The position numbers and the translations under genes were made by a program. From assembly GCA_910583895.1 (NCBI GenBank), contig CAJTYJ010000024.1, positions 1-53,832 of the forward strand: a DNA stretch of 53,832 nt. Direction: 5' to 3'. The notes below the pieces were generated by a model. It did no database searches. It was not told the origin of the DNA and saw nothing but the letters and a program-made list of their open reading frames with translations. Source of the stretch: an uncultured Lachnospiraceae bacterium (lineage in GTDB: Bacteria > Bacillota > Clostridia > Lachnospirales > Lachnospiraceae). This document shows, piece after piece, positions 41,872 to 50,275 of this stretch (within the stretch, counting starts at the first letter, position 1; every line of letters starts with the position of its first letter).

Positions 41872-43362
41872 GTGGCAGAAGCAAAGCATGTGCAGGAACA
41901 GGATCTGAATCAGCTTTTGAAAGTGCGCCGTGAGAAGCTTTTGGAGCTTCAGGCAGCAGGAAAGGATCCATTTCAGATTACAAAATACGATGTGACCCAT
42001 CACAGCCGGGAGATCAAGGAGAACTATGACGCGCTGGAAGGCCAGGTAGTTCGGGTGGCAGGCCGTGTCATGCAGAAGCGGGTGATGGGAAAGGCGTCTT
42101 TTTGCAACGTGCAGGATCTGGAGGGAAATATCCAGTCCTATGTGGCAAGAGACAGCATCGGAGAAGAGCCCTACAAAGATTTTAAGAAGTTCGATATCGG
42201 TGATCTGGTAGGCATCGAGGGTGAGGTGTTTACTACAAAGACCGGGGAGATCTCCATTCATGCAGCGTCCGTGACGCTTTTGTCCAAGAGCCTTCAGATT
42301 CTTCCGGAGAAATACCACGGACTTACCAATACGGACTTAAGATATCGCCAGAGATATACCGACCTGATCATGAACGAAGAGGTGAAGGATACCTTTGTAA
42401 AGCGTTCGAAGATCATCAGTGCTATCCGCCGCTATCTGGATGGACAGGGATTTATGGAGGTGGAGACCCCCATGCTGGTATCCAATGCGGGCGGTGCGGC
42501 GGCGCGTCCTTTTGAGACTCACTACAATGCGCTGGATGAGGATGTAAAGCTTCGGATTTCTCTGGAACTGTACCTGAAGCGACTGATTGTGGGAGGACTT
42601 GAAAGGGTCTATGAGATCGGCCGGGTGTTCCGGAATGAAGGGGTAGACACCAGACACAACCCGGAGTTTACACTGATGGAGCTGTATCAGGCGTATACGG
42701 ACTACTATGGAATGATGGACCTGACCGAGAATATGTACCGCTATGTGGCGCAGGAAGTGCTTGGGACGACGGAAGTAACCTATGGCGATCAGGTCATCGA
42801 TCTTGGAAAGCCGTTTGAGCGTCTGACGATGATTGACGCGGTGAAAAAGTATGCAGGTGTGAATTTTGACCAGGTGGTGGATACAGAAGCGGCTAAGAAG
42901 CTGGCGGATGAACATCACGTGGAGTATGAGGACCGTCACACCAAAGGAGATATCCTGAGCCTGTTTTTCGAGGAGTTCTGTGAGGAGAAGCTGGTTCAGC
43001 CGACCTTTATCATGGATCACCCCATCGAGATCTCGCCGCTGACCAAGAAAAAGCCGGACAAGCCCGGGTATGTGGAGCGTTTTGAGCTGTTCATCACCGG
43101 AAGAGAGATGGCCAATGCCTATTCTGAGCTGAATGATCCCATCGACCAGAGGGAGCGTTTTGCAGCTCAGGAGGCAGCTTTTGCAGCGGGAGATGAGGAA
43201 GCGAACCACACAGATGAAGATTTCCTGAATGCACTGGAGATCGGCATGCCTCCCACCGGAGGTATCGGTTATGGCATCGACCGTCTGGTGATGCTCCTGA
43301 CCAACAGTCCGTCAATCCGGGATGTACTTTTGTTCCCGACTCTGAAAAGTGTGGACAAGTAA
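41872..43362 (+). CDS. lysS: Lysyl-tRNA synthetase, class II
   Basis: Charges tRNA-Lys. The 496-residue protein has an N-terminal OB anticodon-binding domain (VVRVAGRVMQKRVMGKASFC). The class II core has motif 1 around GGAAARPFETHYNALD, motif 2 FRNEGVDTRHNPEFTLMELY, and motif 3 GIGYGIDRLVMLLTNSPSIR. GTG start with AGGAGTG upstream. Length is typical. It lies 6 bp before ispE. Confidence 0.97.
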   Translation: MAEAKHVQEQDLNQLLKVRREKLLELQAAGKDPFQITKYDVTHHSREIKENYDALEGQVVRVAGRVMQKRVMGKASFCNVQDLEGNIQSYVARDSIGEEPYKDFKKFDIGDLVGIEGEVFTTKTGEISIHAASVTLLSKSLQILPEKYHGLTNTDLRYRQRYTDLIMNEEVKDTFVKRSKIISAIRRYLDGQGFMEVETPMLVSNAGGAAARPFETHYNALDEDVKLRISLELYLKRLIVGGLERVYEIGRVFRNEGVDTRHNPEFTLMELYQAYTDYYGMMDLTENMYRYVAQEVLGTTEVTYGDQVIDLGKPFERLTMIDAVKKYAGVNFDQVVDTEAAKKLADEHHVEYEDRHTKGDILSLFFEEFCEEKLVQPTFIMDHPIEISPLTKKKPDKPGYVERFELFITGREMANAYSELNDPIDQRERFAAQEAAFAAGDEEANHTDEDFLNALEIGMPPTGGIGYGIDRLVMLLTNSPSIRDVLLFPTLKSVDK

Positions 43363-43368
43363 GCTGGT

Positions 43369-44250
43369 ATGGACAAGATACAGTTGAAGGCACTGGCCAA
43401 GGTGAATCTTGGCCTGGATGTGCTGAGAAGACGGGAAGATGGTTACCATGAGGTCAAAATGATCATGCAGACCATCAATCTCTATGACGAGCTGGAGATC
43501 CGGAAGGTAAAGCAGCCGGGAATCCAGGTAAAGACAAACCTTTATTATCTGCCCACCAACGAGAATAACCTGGTCTATAAAGCGGCAAAACTTCTGGCGG
43601 ATGAGTTCCAGATTCCGGATGGCATATGCATTCACCTTCAGAAAAAGATTCCGGTGGCGGCAGGTATGGCGGGCGGAAGTTCTGACGGAGCTGCGGTTTT
43701 GTGGGGACTGAACCAGATGTATGGACTTGGGCTTTCCAGGCGTGGTCTGATGGAGCGGGGAGTCCGCCTGGGTGCGGACGTGCCTTACTGTGTGTTGCGG
43801 GGAACCGCCCTGGCAGAAGGCATCGGCGAGAAGTTAAGAACCCTGCCTTCTATGCCCAAATGTTACCTGCTGATCGCAAAACCGGGGATCAGTGTGTCCA
43901 CCCGGGCTGTGTATGAGAACCTTCATGCCAATGATCTGAAGCCGGAGCAGCATCCGGATGTGGACGCCATGATTGATGCTCTGGAGAAAAAGGATCTGGG
44001 CCTTCTTTCCGCCCATATGGGCAACGTTCTGGAAGAGGTGACTATTCCGGCTCATCCGGTGATTCGGGAGATTAAAAAGTGCATGATGGAGGCCGGGGCA
44101 CTTGGGGCTTTGATGAGCGGAAGCGGTCCCACGGTATTTGGCGTTTTTGAGAATCAGACAAAAGCAAGAAAGGCCTTTCGGGCTGTGAAAGTCTCGAGGC
44201 TGGCCAAACAGGTATATCTTACGGTGCCCTATAACGTACATAGGTCATGA
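43369..44250 (+). CDS. ispE: 4-diphosphocytidyl-2-C-methyl-D-erythritol kinase IspE
   Basis: GHMP-family kinase of the non-mevalonate isoprenoid pathway. The 293-residue protein has LKALAKVNLGLDVLRRREDG, the ATP loop PVAAGMAGGSSDGAAVLWGL, LGADVPYCVLRGTALAEGIG and the C-terminal MSGSGPTVFGVF. Its last codons and stop lie in a 30-bp segment that is repeated 66 bp downstream (44293-44322), so the 3' end was duplicated or the downstream copy is a remnant. Confidence 0.94.
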   Translation: MDKIQLKALAKVNLGLDVLRRREDGYHEVKMIMQTINLYDELEIRKVKQPGIQVKTNLYYLPTNENNLVYKAAKLLADEFQIPDGICIHLQKKIPVAAGMAGGSSDGAAVLWGLNQMYGLGLSRRGLMERGVRLGADVPYCVLRGTALAEGIGEKLRTLPSMPKCYLLIAKPGISVSTRAVYENLHANDLKPEQHPDVDAMIDALEKKDLGLLSAHMGNVLEEVTIPAHPVIREIKKCMMEAGALGALMSGSGPTVFGVFENQTKARKAFRAVKVSRLAKQVYLTVPYNVHRS

Positions 44251-44322
44251 TTCCCTTGTGGGATCAGGATACAGACAGGGAGGGATGAACTTCCCTATAA
44301 TGTACATAGGTCATGATTCCCT
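44227..44322 (+). repeat. 30-bp direct repeat spanning the ispE 3' end
   Basis: Copies at 44227-44256 and 44293-44322 start CCCTATAA and end TGATTCCCT, with one mismatch (C44235/T44301). The first copy covers the ispE stop codon. The intervening 36 bp are unique. Confidence 0.85.
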
Positions 44323-44335
44323 GAGGGGTTTGGAA

Positions 44336-44364
44336 GTATATTTCTGGAAGAAAGACACATAATA
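44336..44364 (+). promoter_or_regulatory. Candidate sigma-G promoter upstream of the ger cluster
   Basis: GTATA (44336-44340), 17-bp spacer, CATAATA (44358-44364), a full match to the sigma-G pattern GHATR...CATWMTA. An intrinsic terminator lies between it and gerA. Confidence 0.55.
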
Positions 44365-44378
44365 AGCCTGTAAATGGG

Positions 44379-44446
44379 GCTGTCGCAAAAGCGGCGTCCG
44401 GGAACAGCAGATGTTTCCGGCACCACATTTTGCGGCAGCTTTTTTC
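44379..44446 (+). terminator. Intrinsic terminator between ispE and gerA
   Basis: GCTGTCGCAAAA (44379-44390) pairs with TTTTGCGGCAGC (44428-44439), one wobble. The interior can form a nested CCGGGAACA/TGTTTCCGG hairpin, and a T-run follows. It ends 32 bp before the gerA start. Confidence 0.75.
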
Positions 44447-44478
44447 GATCTGTGAAATCATGACATGGAGGTTTCCAA

Positions 44479-45885
44479 ATGGGGGAAATATCTGCTTCGC
44501 TGGTCCGCAACAGAGAATGGGTACAACAGCAATTTGAAAATTGTGATGACATTCTGAACCGGCAGGTTTTTTTGGAGGACGGAAAAAAAGAGGGGCTTTT
44601 GATCTACGTGGAGGTGGCCGTCAGCAATCTGATGCTGGAGGAGCATGTGATCGGCCTGTCGGATGTGCAGCCTTTGAATACCTATGAGGAGGCGCAGAGC
44701 GCTCTTCTTGCGGGCAACGGGATTTTGTTTCTGGAAGGAGATGACCAGGTCTATAAAATCTCCAGCAAAGGATATCCGGGACTTGGGGTTTCCAAGGCAG
44801 AAAGTGAAAAGGTTATGCGGGGATCCAGAGAAGGATTTACCGAGAGTGAGAAACTGAATGTGGCACTGATCCGCAAAAGAATCCGGGATCCCAGGATGAA
44901 GGTGGAAGAACAGGAGATTGGAACCCGTTCACATACCATGACTGCGCTGGTCTATATGGAGGATCTGATCTATCCGGATCTGCTTGACACCATCAAAGAA
45001 CGGATGGATGCCTATGAAATTGACGGGATTTTGGACAGCGGGATGCTGGAACAGCTTACAGAAAAGCACTGGCTGTCCCCGTTTCCGCAGTTCCAGGCCA
45101 CAGAACGACCGGACCGGGCGGCCTCTGCGGTGCTGGAGGGACGGGTGGTTCTCGTTACGGATCATTCTCCGACGGTCCTTATCTTTCCATCGGATTACAA
45201 CAGTTTTTTTCAGACCAGTGATGACTGGTACAACCGTTTTGAGATTGCTACCTTTGCCAGGCTTCTTCGGTTTTTCGGGGCAATTCTGGCCATGAGTTTT
45301 CCGGCCATCTATGTGGCAGTGACCACCTGGCACACCAGTCTCCTTCCGACGAATCTGATCCTCTCCATGGCCGAAGCGAGGCAGGGAGTCCCTTTCCCCT
45401 CTCTGGGGGAAGTGCTTCTTATGGAAATTTCATTTGAACTGATACGGGAAGCAGGAATCCGGCTGCCGGGTCCCATCGGCAATACCATCGGCATTGTGGG
45501 AGGACTGATCATCGGTCAGTCAGCGGTATCGGCCAATGTGGTCAGTCCCATCGTGGTTATTGTAGTGGCCTTCACGGCTCTTTGCTCTTTTGCCATCCCA
45601 AACGAAGAGTTTTCCTCTGCCTTCCGGCTTTTAAAGTATGGATGTATCTTCATGGGGGCATGGCTTGGGCTTTACGGCGTTCTGTTATCCTATCTGTGGG
45701 TGCTGATTCACCTGTCCCACTTAAACAGCTTCGGTATCCCCTACCTGATGCCCTATGTGGCGTCGGATCTGAATGGCTATGAGGATAAGCGGGATTCTCT
45801 GATCCGTTATCCTTTCCGCATGATCCAGCGAAGACCTATCTTTGCCAGGCGGGATGCAAGAATCAAACTTAGAAAGAAGGGCTGA
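44479..45885 (+). CDS. Spore germination protein, GerA family (A subunit)
   Basis: A subunit of a germinant receptor in the spore inner membrane. The 468-residue protein has a soluble N-terminal half (REWVQQQFENCDDILNRQVF, FLEGDDQVYKISSKGYPGLG, SHTMTALVYMEDLIYPDLLD) and a C-terminal membrane half with TDHSPTVLIFPSDYNSFFQT, FPAIYVAVTTWHTSLLPTNL, FELIREAGIRLPGPIGNTIG and GIVGGLIIGQSAVSANVVSP. These are hallmark GerA motifs. TGGAGG precedes the ATG. The next gene starts 2 bp after its stop. Confidence 0.94.
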   Translation: MGEISASLVRNREWVQQQFENCDDILNRQVFLEDGKKEGLLIYVEVAVSNLMLEEHVIGLSDVQPLNTYEEAQSALLAGNGILFLEGDDQVYKISSKGYPGLGVSKAESEKVMRGSREGFTESEKLNVALIRKRIRDPRMKVEEQEIGTRSHTMTALVYMEDLIYPDLLDTIKERMDAYEIDGILDSGMLEQLTEKHWLSPFPQFQATERPDRAASAVLEGRVVLVTDHSPTVLIFPSDYNSFFQTSDDWYNRFEIATFARLLRFFGAILAMSFPAIYVAVTTWHTSLLPTNLILSMAEARQGVPFPSLGEVLLMEISFELIREAGIRLPGPIGNTIGIVGGLIIGQSAVSANVVSPIVVIVVAFTALCSFAIPNEEFSSAFRLLKYGCIFMGAWLGLYGVLLSYLWVLIHLSHLNSFGIPYLMPYVASDLNGYEDKRDSLIRYPFRMIQRRPIFARRDARIKLRKKG

Positions 45886-45886
45886 T

Positions 45887-47404
45887 ATGTTTTCTGGAAA
45901 TCATCAGGTCTCGGACAGGCAGCTTTACCGCAATTATGCGGCGTCTCTCATAAGTCTGGGAGCGCTGCTGCCGCCGCTTATCATGAATCGGGAAAATCCG
46001 GGCAGTATTGTACTGGCACTTCTGTTTTTGGGAATCTTTTTCCTGGGTGCTGCTTTTGTGCCCCGCCCGGAAGGACAGATATCCAAGTGGATATGTTATG
46101 TAAACTATTGGGTGTTGGGAACCATGCTGATCCGCATGACCGGACTTTTGGTCCAGCATTTTTTGCTCACAGGAACCAGACTTTGGGTGATTCTTCTCTG
46201 GTTCTGCCTTTTTTGTTACTATAACCTGTATAAAGGACTGGAGTGCAGACTTCGGGTCAGTGAGATTTTATTCCCTTTTTTCCTTTTACTGCTCTTGCTT
46301 TTGACCTTTCTGATGTATGGAGAGGTGGAAGGAAAGAGACTTTTGGAGCTTCGGATTACCTTTGGAAAAAATCAATGGCTCCAGGGGTATGAACTGTTCT
46401 GCTGGCTTATGGCAGCGGGGAGTCTGTGGCATCTGAGCGGGCAGACAAAGGGCAGGGCAGGATTTGCAAAGACCGTGGGGAAACTCTGGGTCACCGGTGC
46501 TCTGGCAGTGGCTGGATTTGGTCTGTTTTCCTACTGTATCTATGGCAATCTGGGTCACAAGGGTTTAAACTACCCGGTGGCCTCTGCCATGACTCTGGCT
46601 CATTTTCCGGGCAATGTCATCGGGCGGTTGGATGCTTTGTTTGTCTTTGCCTGGGTGATCGGTCTGTTTCTTTTGTGCAGCAGCCTCTTTGCACCGTTGG
46701 CAGAGGGGGAGCCAAAGACATGGAAGAAATGGCTGCTCCTTGGGTCGATGGTGCTTTCTTTTGGGGCCGCCTGTCTGCCGGAATGTATGGAATGGGGACA
46801 GGAGATCTTGTACCGGGTGCTGACACCCGTCCAGATTTTGATTCTGCTTTGGCAGTGGATGCAGAAAAATGGAAGAAAAAAAGCGATGGCGGCAGGATGC
46901 CTGTTTCTTTCTTTTTTCCTGTGGGGCTGCAGTTCTCAGGAACTGGAGCAGCAAAGTCTGGTCACAGCCATCGGAGTGGATGTGGGTGAAGGGGACCGCT
47001 TTGCTCTGACCTTTGGCTTTGGCACTTCCGATGAAGAGGAAAAAGAGCCTTTTGAAACGGTGAGCGGGTCTTTGGAGGAGGCAAAAAGGATTTACTGGGA
47101 ATATGAGCAGAAGAACATGGATTTTAATCACCTGAAAAACTTTTACTTTTCCGGAGATCTTCTGCAGCAGGAAAACTTCTCGGATCTTCTGCAGGAGATC
47201 CAGACCAGTGCGGCTTATTCCCGGGGAACCCTGGTCCATGTGACAAAGGGGGCAGCCGGGGAAGAGGCAAAAAAGGAGGAGCAGCCAGAGGAGGGGGTTC
47301 CTGTGCACCGGGTTTTAAATGCCTGGCTGAATCAGGAACCGTGCGAGATTCCGGTGATCACATCGGATGGCAGGTATAAGGGGTTCGAATCCTGGCCATA
47401 CTGA
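45887..47404 (+). CDS. GerB permease fused to shortened GerC lipoprotein domain
   Basis: 505-residue fusion. Residues 1-325 are a GerB-type permease (endospore germination permease, APC superfamily) with about ten membrane segments, starting VSDRQLYRNYAASLISLGAL and including PVASAMTLAHFPGNVIGRLD. The frame then runs without stop into a GerC N-terminal domain. That domain has a signal-like helix with lipobox LWGC (Cys348), then SSQELEQQSLVTAIGVDVGE and FNHLKNFYFSGDLLQQENFS. Only about 160 residues of GerC remain (usually near 370). Met325 lacks a ribosome site, so the fusion is likely real. AGAAAGAAGG precedes the ATG at 45887. Confidence 0.9.
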   Translation: MFSGNHQVSDRQLYRNYAASLISLGALLPPLIMNRENPGSIVLALLFLGIFFLGAAFVPRPEGQISKWICYVNYWVLGTMLIRMTGLLVQHFLLTGTRLWVILLWFCLFCYYNLYKGLECRLRVSEILFPFFLLLLLLLTFLMYGEVEGKRLLELRITFGKNQWLQGYELFCWLMAAGSLWHLSGQTKGRAGFAKTVGKLWVTGALAVAGFGLFSYCIYGNLGHKGLNYPVASAMTLAHFPGNVIGRLDALFVFAWVIGLFLLCSSLFAPLAEGEPKTWKKWLLLGSMVLSFGAACLPECMEWGQEILYRVLTPVQILILLWQWMQKNGRKKAMAAGCLFLSFFLWGCSSQELEQQSLVTAIGVDVGEGDRFALTFGFGTSDEEEKEPFETVSGSLEEAKRIYWEYEQKNMDFNHLKNFYFSGDLLQQENFSDLLQEIQTSAAYSRGTLVHVTKGAAGEEAKKEEQPEEGVPVHRVLNAWLNQEPCEIPVITSDGRYKGFESWPY

Positions 47405-47434
47405 TACCAGATCAAAAAAAGGAGATGGATTCAG

Positions 47435-47668
47435 ATGCGAAGAAGAATCGGGATTTTTGTGTGCTCTGTTCTGGCAGGTGTGATGGCCACAGGCTGTATG
47501 ATGATTCCGGAGGTGCTTCAGGTGGACACAGCAGAGGTGGCACAGACCGGGATGCCGGATCATGAGCCGGTGATGACCATGGCCTGGTGGAGCCTGACCT
47601 ATGAGATGCCCAATCCAGAAAAACTTCCGGTAAAGGTGCAGTTTCAATGTCTGAAAGGGCTTGAATAA
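47435..47668 (+). CDS. Small lipoprotein, unknown function
   Basis: 77-residue protein with signal peptide and lipobox MATGC (Cys21), GGAGATGG upstream of the ATG. The short mature part (MIPEVLQVDTAEVAQTGMPD, then PVMTMAWWSLTYEMPNPEKL) matches no family I know. It lies 30 bp after the GerB-GerC fusion and is probably the last gene of the germination transcript. It might supply a missing piece of the receptor, but that is speculation. Confidence 0.75.
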   Translation: MRRRIGIFVCSVLAGVMATGCMMIPEVLQVDTAEVAQTGMPDHEPVMTMAWWSLTYEMPNPEKLPVKVQFQCLKGLE

Positions 47669-47727
47669 CAGCTGGAAAACGGCTACAATGGATAGATACA
47701 GGAAAGGACGAAAGAGAGCAGGTAAGG

Positions 47728-48162
47728 ATGACGAAAGATGTTATGGTGACGATCTCCGGGTTCCATGTGGAGGAAGAAGAAAGTGATACCATTGAGATGG
47801 TACACATCGGACAGTATTTTGAGCGGAACGATACGCAGTATCTGCTCTATGATGAGCAGCTGGAAGGCATGTCGGAGCCGGTAAAGAACCGGATCAAGAT
47901 CCGAAAAGGAAAGATGGAGCTTCAAAAAAGAGGCCCGGTTACCACCAATATGGTGTTTGAAGAAGGAAAGAGGGAGAGCAGCACATATGCGATCCCTTAC
48001 GGGAGTTTTCTGATGGAGACTTATACAAAAAAAGTGGAGTTTCATTTGGAGGAAGACTGTCTGAAGGCAAAGGCTTTTTACGAGTTGAACATCAATGGAG
48101 TGCGGTATGCAAAGTGTGAGGTGCGTATAAAGGCCCAGTCGAAAAAGACATTTCAGCTGTAA
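47728..48162 (+). CDS. DUF1934 protein (YwiB-like)
   Basis: 144-residue beta-barrel lipocalin-like protein of the DUF1934 family. It has KDVMVTISGFHVEEEESDTI, TQYLLYDEQ, and a second half with KGKMELQKRGPVTTNMVFEE and a C-terminal strand (VRYAKCEVRIKAQSKKTFQL). The family is widespread in Firmicutes; no molecular function is established. AGCAGGTAAGG precedes the ATG. Downstream, a CCGGTTT/AAACCGG hairpin (48173-48191) lies before the next gene. Confidence 0.9.
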   Translation: MTKDVMVTISGFHVEEEESDTIEMVHIGQYFERNDTQYLLYDEQLEGMSEPVKNRIKIRKGKMELQKRGPVTTNMVFEEGKRESSTYAIPYGSFLMETYTKKVEFHLEEDCLKAKAFYELNINGVRYAKCEVRIKAQSKKTFQL

Positions 48163-48257
48163 AAGACAGGCAGCCGGTTTATAGAAAACCGGATACCGGA
48201 TGTTGGAAAGAATAGGTGCCGGCAGGTGTCTGGGCAATGGTCAATTAGGAGGTACGG

Positions 48258-48653
48258 ATGAAGAAAGGCAAGACGAAAGAAGCACCAAAGGTTATGGAGG
48301 AGTGGCTGTATCTGTCAGAGGAAGAGGGTGCGCTGCGCCTTCTTTATGAATTTCTGAAAGAGGAAGAGGGGCAGCGGGCGGAATTCTGGGAAGAAGCGGG
48401 AGTCTTGGAGATCGGGCTTTTGGATGCGGGGTCTGTGGATCTGGAGATCCTTCCCAGGGAAGAATGGGATGAAGAGCTTCTTGCCTGTATATGCGAACAG
48501 CAGGCGGCTGAGGTCTGTACAGTCACTTTCATGCAGGAGGACGCAAAAAAGGCACAGAAGGTTATGGAAATACTGGTCCAAAAGGCGGGCGGGATTTTCT
48601 GCGGGGATAACAGGGATTTTCTGCCGAGGATCAAAAGAGAGACAGGGGGATGA
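48258..48653 (+). CDS. Small acidic protein, unknown function
   Basis: 131-residue acidic protein, with TTAGGAGG upstream. It begins MKKGKTKEAPKVMEEWLYLS and contains EGALRLLYEFLKEEEGQRAE, then EIGLLDAGSVDLEILPREEW and AEVCTVTFMQEDAKKAQKVM. It looks like a single alpha-beta domain. No family recognised. It ends 6 bp before the MATE start, so the two are probably one operon. Confidence 0.75.
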   Translation: MKKGKTKEAPKVMEEWLYLSEEEGALRLLYEFLKEEEGQRAEFWEEAGVLEIGLLDAGSVDLEILPREEWDEELLACICEQQAAEVCTVTFMQEDAKKAQKVMEILVQKAGGIFCGDNRDFLPRIKRETGG

Positions 48654-48659
48654 AAGAAC

Positions 48660-50099
48660 GTGGAGACGACAAAAGAAAACAGACTGGGCGTGCTGCCCGT
48701 TGAACAGCTGATCCGGCAGTTTGCGGTGCCCAGCATCATCGCCATGCTGGTAGGTGCACTGTACAACATTGTGGATCAGTTTTTTATTGGAAGGAGTATC
48801 GGGGAGCTGGGCAATGCGGCTACGAATGTGGCGTTTCCGCTGACCACTTCCTGTGTGGCAGTTGCTCTTTTGTTTGGCATCGGAGGCGCTTCCTCCTTCA
48901 ATCTGGCCCTTGGCCGCAAGCAGAAGGAGCAGGCGGTTCATTATATGGGCAATGCGGCAGTTCTTTTATTTGTGCTGGGGATCGTGCTGTGTCTTGTGGC
49001 TCAGATTTTTCTGGTGCCCATGCTGAAATTTTTTGGTTCACCGGACCGTGTACTTGCCTATGCAATCACCTATACAAGGATCACTTCTCTTGGCTTTCCC
49101 TTTTTTATCTATTCCAACGGAGGCGCCCATCTGGTCCGGGCAGACGGAACTCCCAAGTATTCCATGCTCTGCAACCTGACCGGTGCACTGATCAATACCA
49201 TCCTGGATCCGATATTTATTTTTTGTTTTGGCATGGGGATGGCGGGAGCGGCATTGGCGACGATTATCGGGCAGATTGTGGCGGCAGGCATGATTTTTCA
49301 GTATATGCTTCACTGTAAGTCCGTGACGCTGAAGCCATGTCACCTGGTGATCCGGGCGGAGTATGCGATACATATTATGTCTTTGGGACTGTCGTCCTTT
49401 TTTAATCAGATTGCCATGATGGTCGTGCAGATTGTACTGAATAATTCCCTGACCTATTACGGGGCCCGGTCAGTTTACGGGGATTCCATACCGCTGGCCT
49501 GTGCAGGTATTATATCAAAAGTCGCGATGCTTTATTTTTCGATTGTGATTGGTCTGGCTCAGGGCCTGCAGCCGATTGCGGGCTATAACTACGGGGCAGA
49601 AAAGTATGACCGGGTAAAAGCGGTTTATTTTCGGACCGTACGGTATGCTCTGACGGTATCCAGTGTTGCGTTCTTTTTGTTCCAGCTTTTTCCAAGACAG
49701 ATTATTTCGGTCTTTGGAGACGGCTCAGAGGAGTATTTCCTTTTTGCAGTGCGGTACTTTCAGATCTTTATGTTCATGACGTTCTTAAACGGCATTCAGC
49801 CGGTGACTGCTACGTTCTTTACGGCCATCGGCAAACCGGTGAAAGGAATCTTTTTGTCGCTGACCAGACAGATTCTGTTTTTGCTTCCGCTGATTGTGGT
49901 CTTTCCGATTTTCCTGGGGATTGACGGCATTATGTATGCGGGACCCATTGCGGATCTGGCAGCCGGGGCAGCGGCCATCGGAATGATCGCGTATGAGATG
50001 CGGCAGATTACAAGGATGCAAAAAGAGGGGGAGCGCTGCAAAGGCCCAGGCTGCGAAAAGACGCCCGGCACAGAGCTGGATCCTGATTGCACCGAGTGA
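48660..50099 (+). CDS. MATE-family multidrug/metabolite exporter
   Basis: 479-residue inner-membrane exporter with twelve predicted helices. It has the MATE repeat pattern: IRQFAVPSIIAMLVGALYNI and VDQFFIGRSIG in the first half, GLSSFFNQIAMMVVQIVLNN and GLAQGLQPIAGYNYG in the second. Such proteins exchange cations for drugs or metabolites. Substrate cannot be read from sequence. GTG start at 48660 with GGGGATGAAAG upstream. The last 35 residues form a charged Cys-containing tail. Confidence 0.92.
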   Translation: METTKENRLGVLPVEQLIRQFAVPSIIAMLVGALYNIVDQFFIGRSIGELGNAATNVAFPLTTSCVAVALLFGIGGASSFNLALGRKQKEQAVHYMGNAAVLLFVLGIVLCLVAQIFLVPMLKFFGSPDRVLAYAITYTRITSLGFPFFIYSNGGAHLVRADGTPKYSMLCNLTGALINTILDPIFIFCFGMGMAGAALATIIGQIVAAGMIFQYMLHCKSVTLKPCHLVIRAEYAIHIMSLGLSSFFNQIAMMVVQIVLNNSLTYYGARSVYGDSIPLACAGIISKVAMLYFSIVIGLAQGLQPIAGYNYGAEKYDRVKAVYFRTVRYALTVSSVAFFLFQLFPRQIISVFGDGSEEYFLFAVRYFQIFMFMTFLNGIQPVTATFFTAIGKPVKGIFLSLTRQILFLLPLIVVFPIFLGIDGIMYAGPIADLAAGAAAIGMIAYEMRQITRMQKEGERCKGPGCEKTPGTELDPDCTE

Positions 50100-50275
50100 G
50101 GAAAACACAGTGGTATGGAGCCTGTGGGACGCGTATCCGCCGGCATTCGCGCCATGGGCTGGTGTAGGAGGCGGCATTGCCGATGAGGATTCCGGTCTCA
50201 GGGGAAAAAGAAAGGTTTCCCGTCTGGCCTTGCGGGACAGGAGCGGGATCGTTTGGAGTGTACAGGGAGGATCGT

